This document shows, piece after piece, positions 13,576 to 13,664 of a stretch of DNA of 13,664 bases. The DNA is from JBIKIW01 sp044361365 (lineage in GTDB: Bacteria; Patescibacteriota; JACMRA01), in assembly GCA_044361365.1 (NCBI GenBank), contig JBIKIW010000038.1, positions 1 to 13,664 of the forward strand, read 5' to 3'. The position numbers were made by a program, and so were the translations under genes. How positions within the stretch are numbered: position 1 is the first letter of the stretch; each line of letters starts with the position of its first letter. The notes beneath the pieces were generated by a model. That model ran no database searches and had not been told where the DNA came from. It saw only the letters and a list, made by a program, of their open reading frames with translations.

Positions 13576-13664
13576 AAACTAATTTCTATGATATACAGAC
13601 AAAGATTAAGCAATTACAATTTAAAAAAAATAATTCATCATTTTTGTGTAGATATAGACGCTAC

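Noticed and set aside
1..13664. CRISPR array, insertion sequence or prophage
   Set aside because: No regularly spaced repeats, transposase, integrase or phage structural genes were found; the fibre-like fragment alone does not indicate a prophage.

Overview
The window is AT-rich and gene-dense. It reads in the standard bacterial code: TAA is the usual stop, TGA ends one gene (directly followed by TAA), and TAG ends one. I infer a bacterium of the Candidate Phyla Radiation (Patescibacteria). The reasons are the base composition, few Shine-Dalgarno sites, compact small operons, an ECF sigma factor beside a three-helix membrane protein, surface proteins of uncertain relationship, and a tail-fibre-like C-terminal module that is common in those genomes. 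No marker gene fixes the phylum, so this is a moderate-confidence guess.

Layout from left to right. Positions 83-1246 (minus) encode a membrane-anchored surface protein resembling the DUF916/WxL-interacting family. Positions 1247-1937 lack protein genes but hold RNA genes. There is a complete 5S rRNA unit on the minus strand, with its own promoter and hairpin terminator and no 23S beside it. To its left lies a second strongly structured minus-strand element of about 140 nt ending in a T tract, probably an undescribed or 6S-like RNA. Positions 1938-3198 (plus) are an ECF sigma factor overlapping a three-helix membrane protein, likely its partner or regulator. They are followed by a single-pass membrane protein (3280-4641) and an isolated aroB (4781-5929).

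A minus-strand restriction-modification locus (5926-9706) follows. One 1185-residue protein fuses nuclease, N6-adenine methylase and a two-domain HsdS-like specificity region, i.e. a type IIG/IIB (AloI-like) enzyme. Four bases after it comes a 72-residue protein built from a degenerate internal duplication. Its promoter region holds a 21-codon upstream frame with the only textbook ribosome-binding site of the locus; that frame overlaps the enzyme start out of frame.

Positions 10129-12068 (minus) are a compact metabolic operon: ridA (enamine/imine deaminase), a 38-residue single-helix membrane peptide too short for normal gene calling, and an aldehyde dehydrogenase of the succinate-semialdehyde type. 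Beyond the amber stop of the dehydrogenase, the same frame stays open and coding-like for 87 codons but has no start codon.

The right end looks eroded. Positions 12201-12454 (plus) hold a promoter and a two-helix membrane protein broken at two T homopolymers, the second of which is a perfect T_TTT_TTC slippery heptamer. Positions 12498-13550 (minus) hold the C-terminal part of a fibre-like surface protein whose 5' part is missing, with inverted repeats at the break.

The best candidates for something new are the structured RNA at 1299-1439, the startless frame after the dehydrogenase, the duplicated small protein behind the restriction enzyme, and the slippery-site membrane protein.
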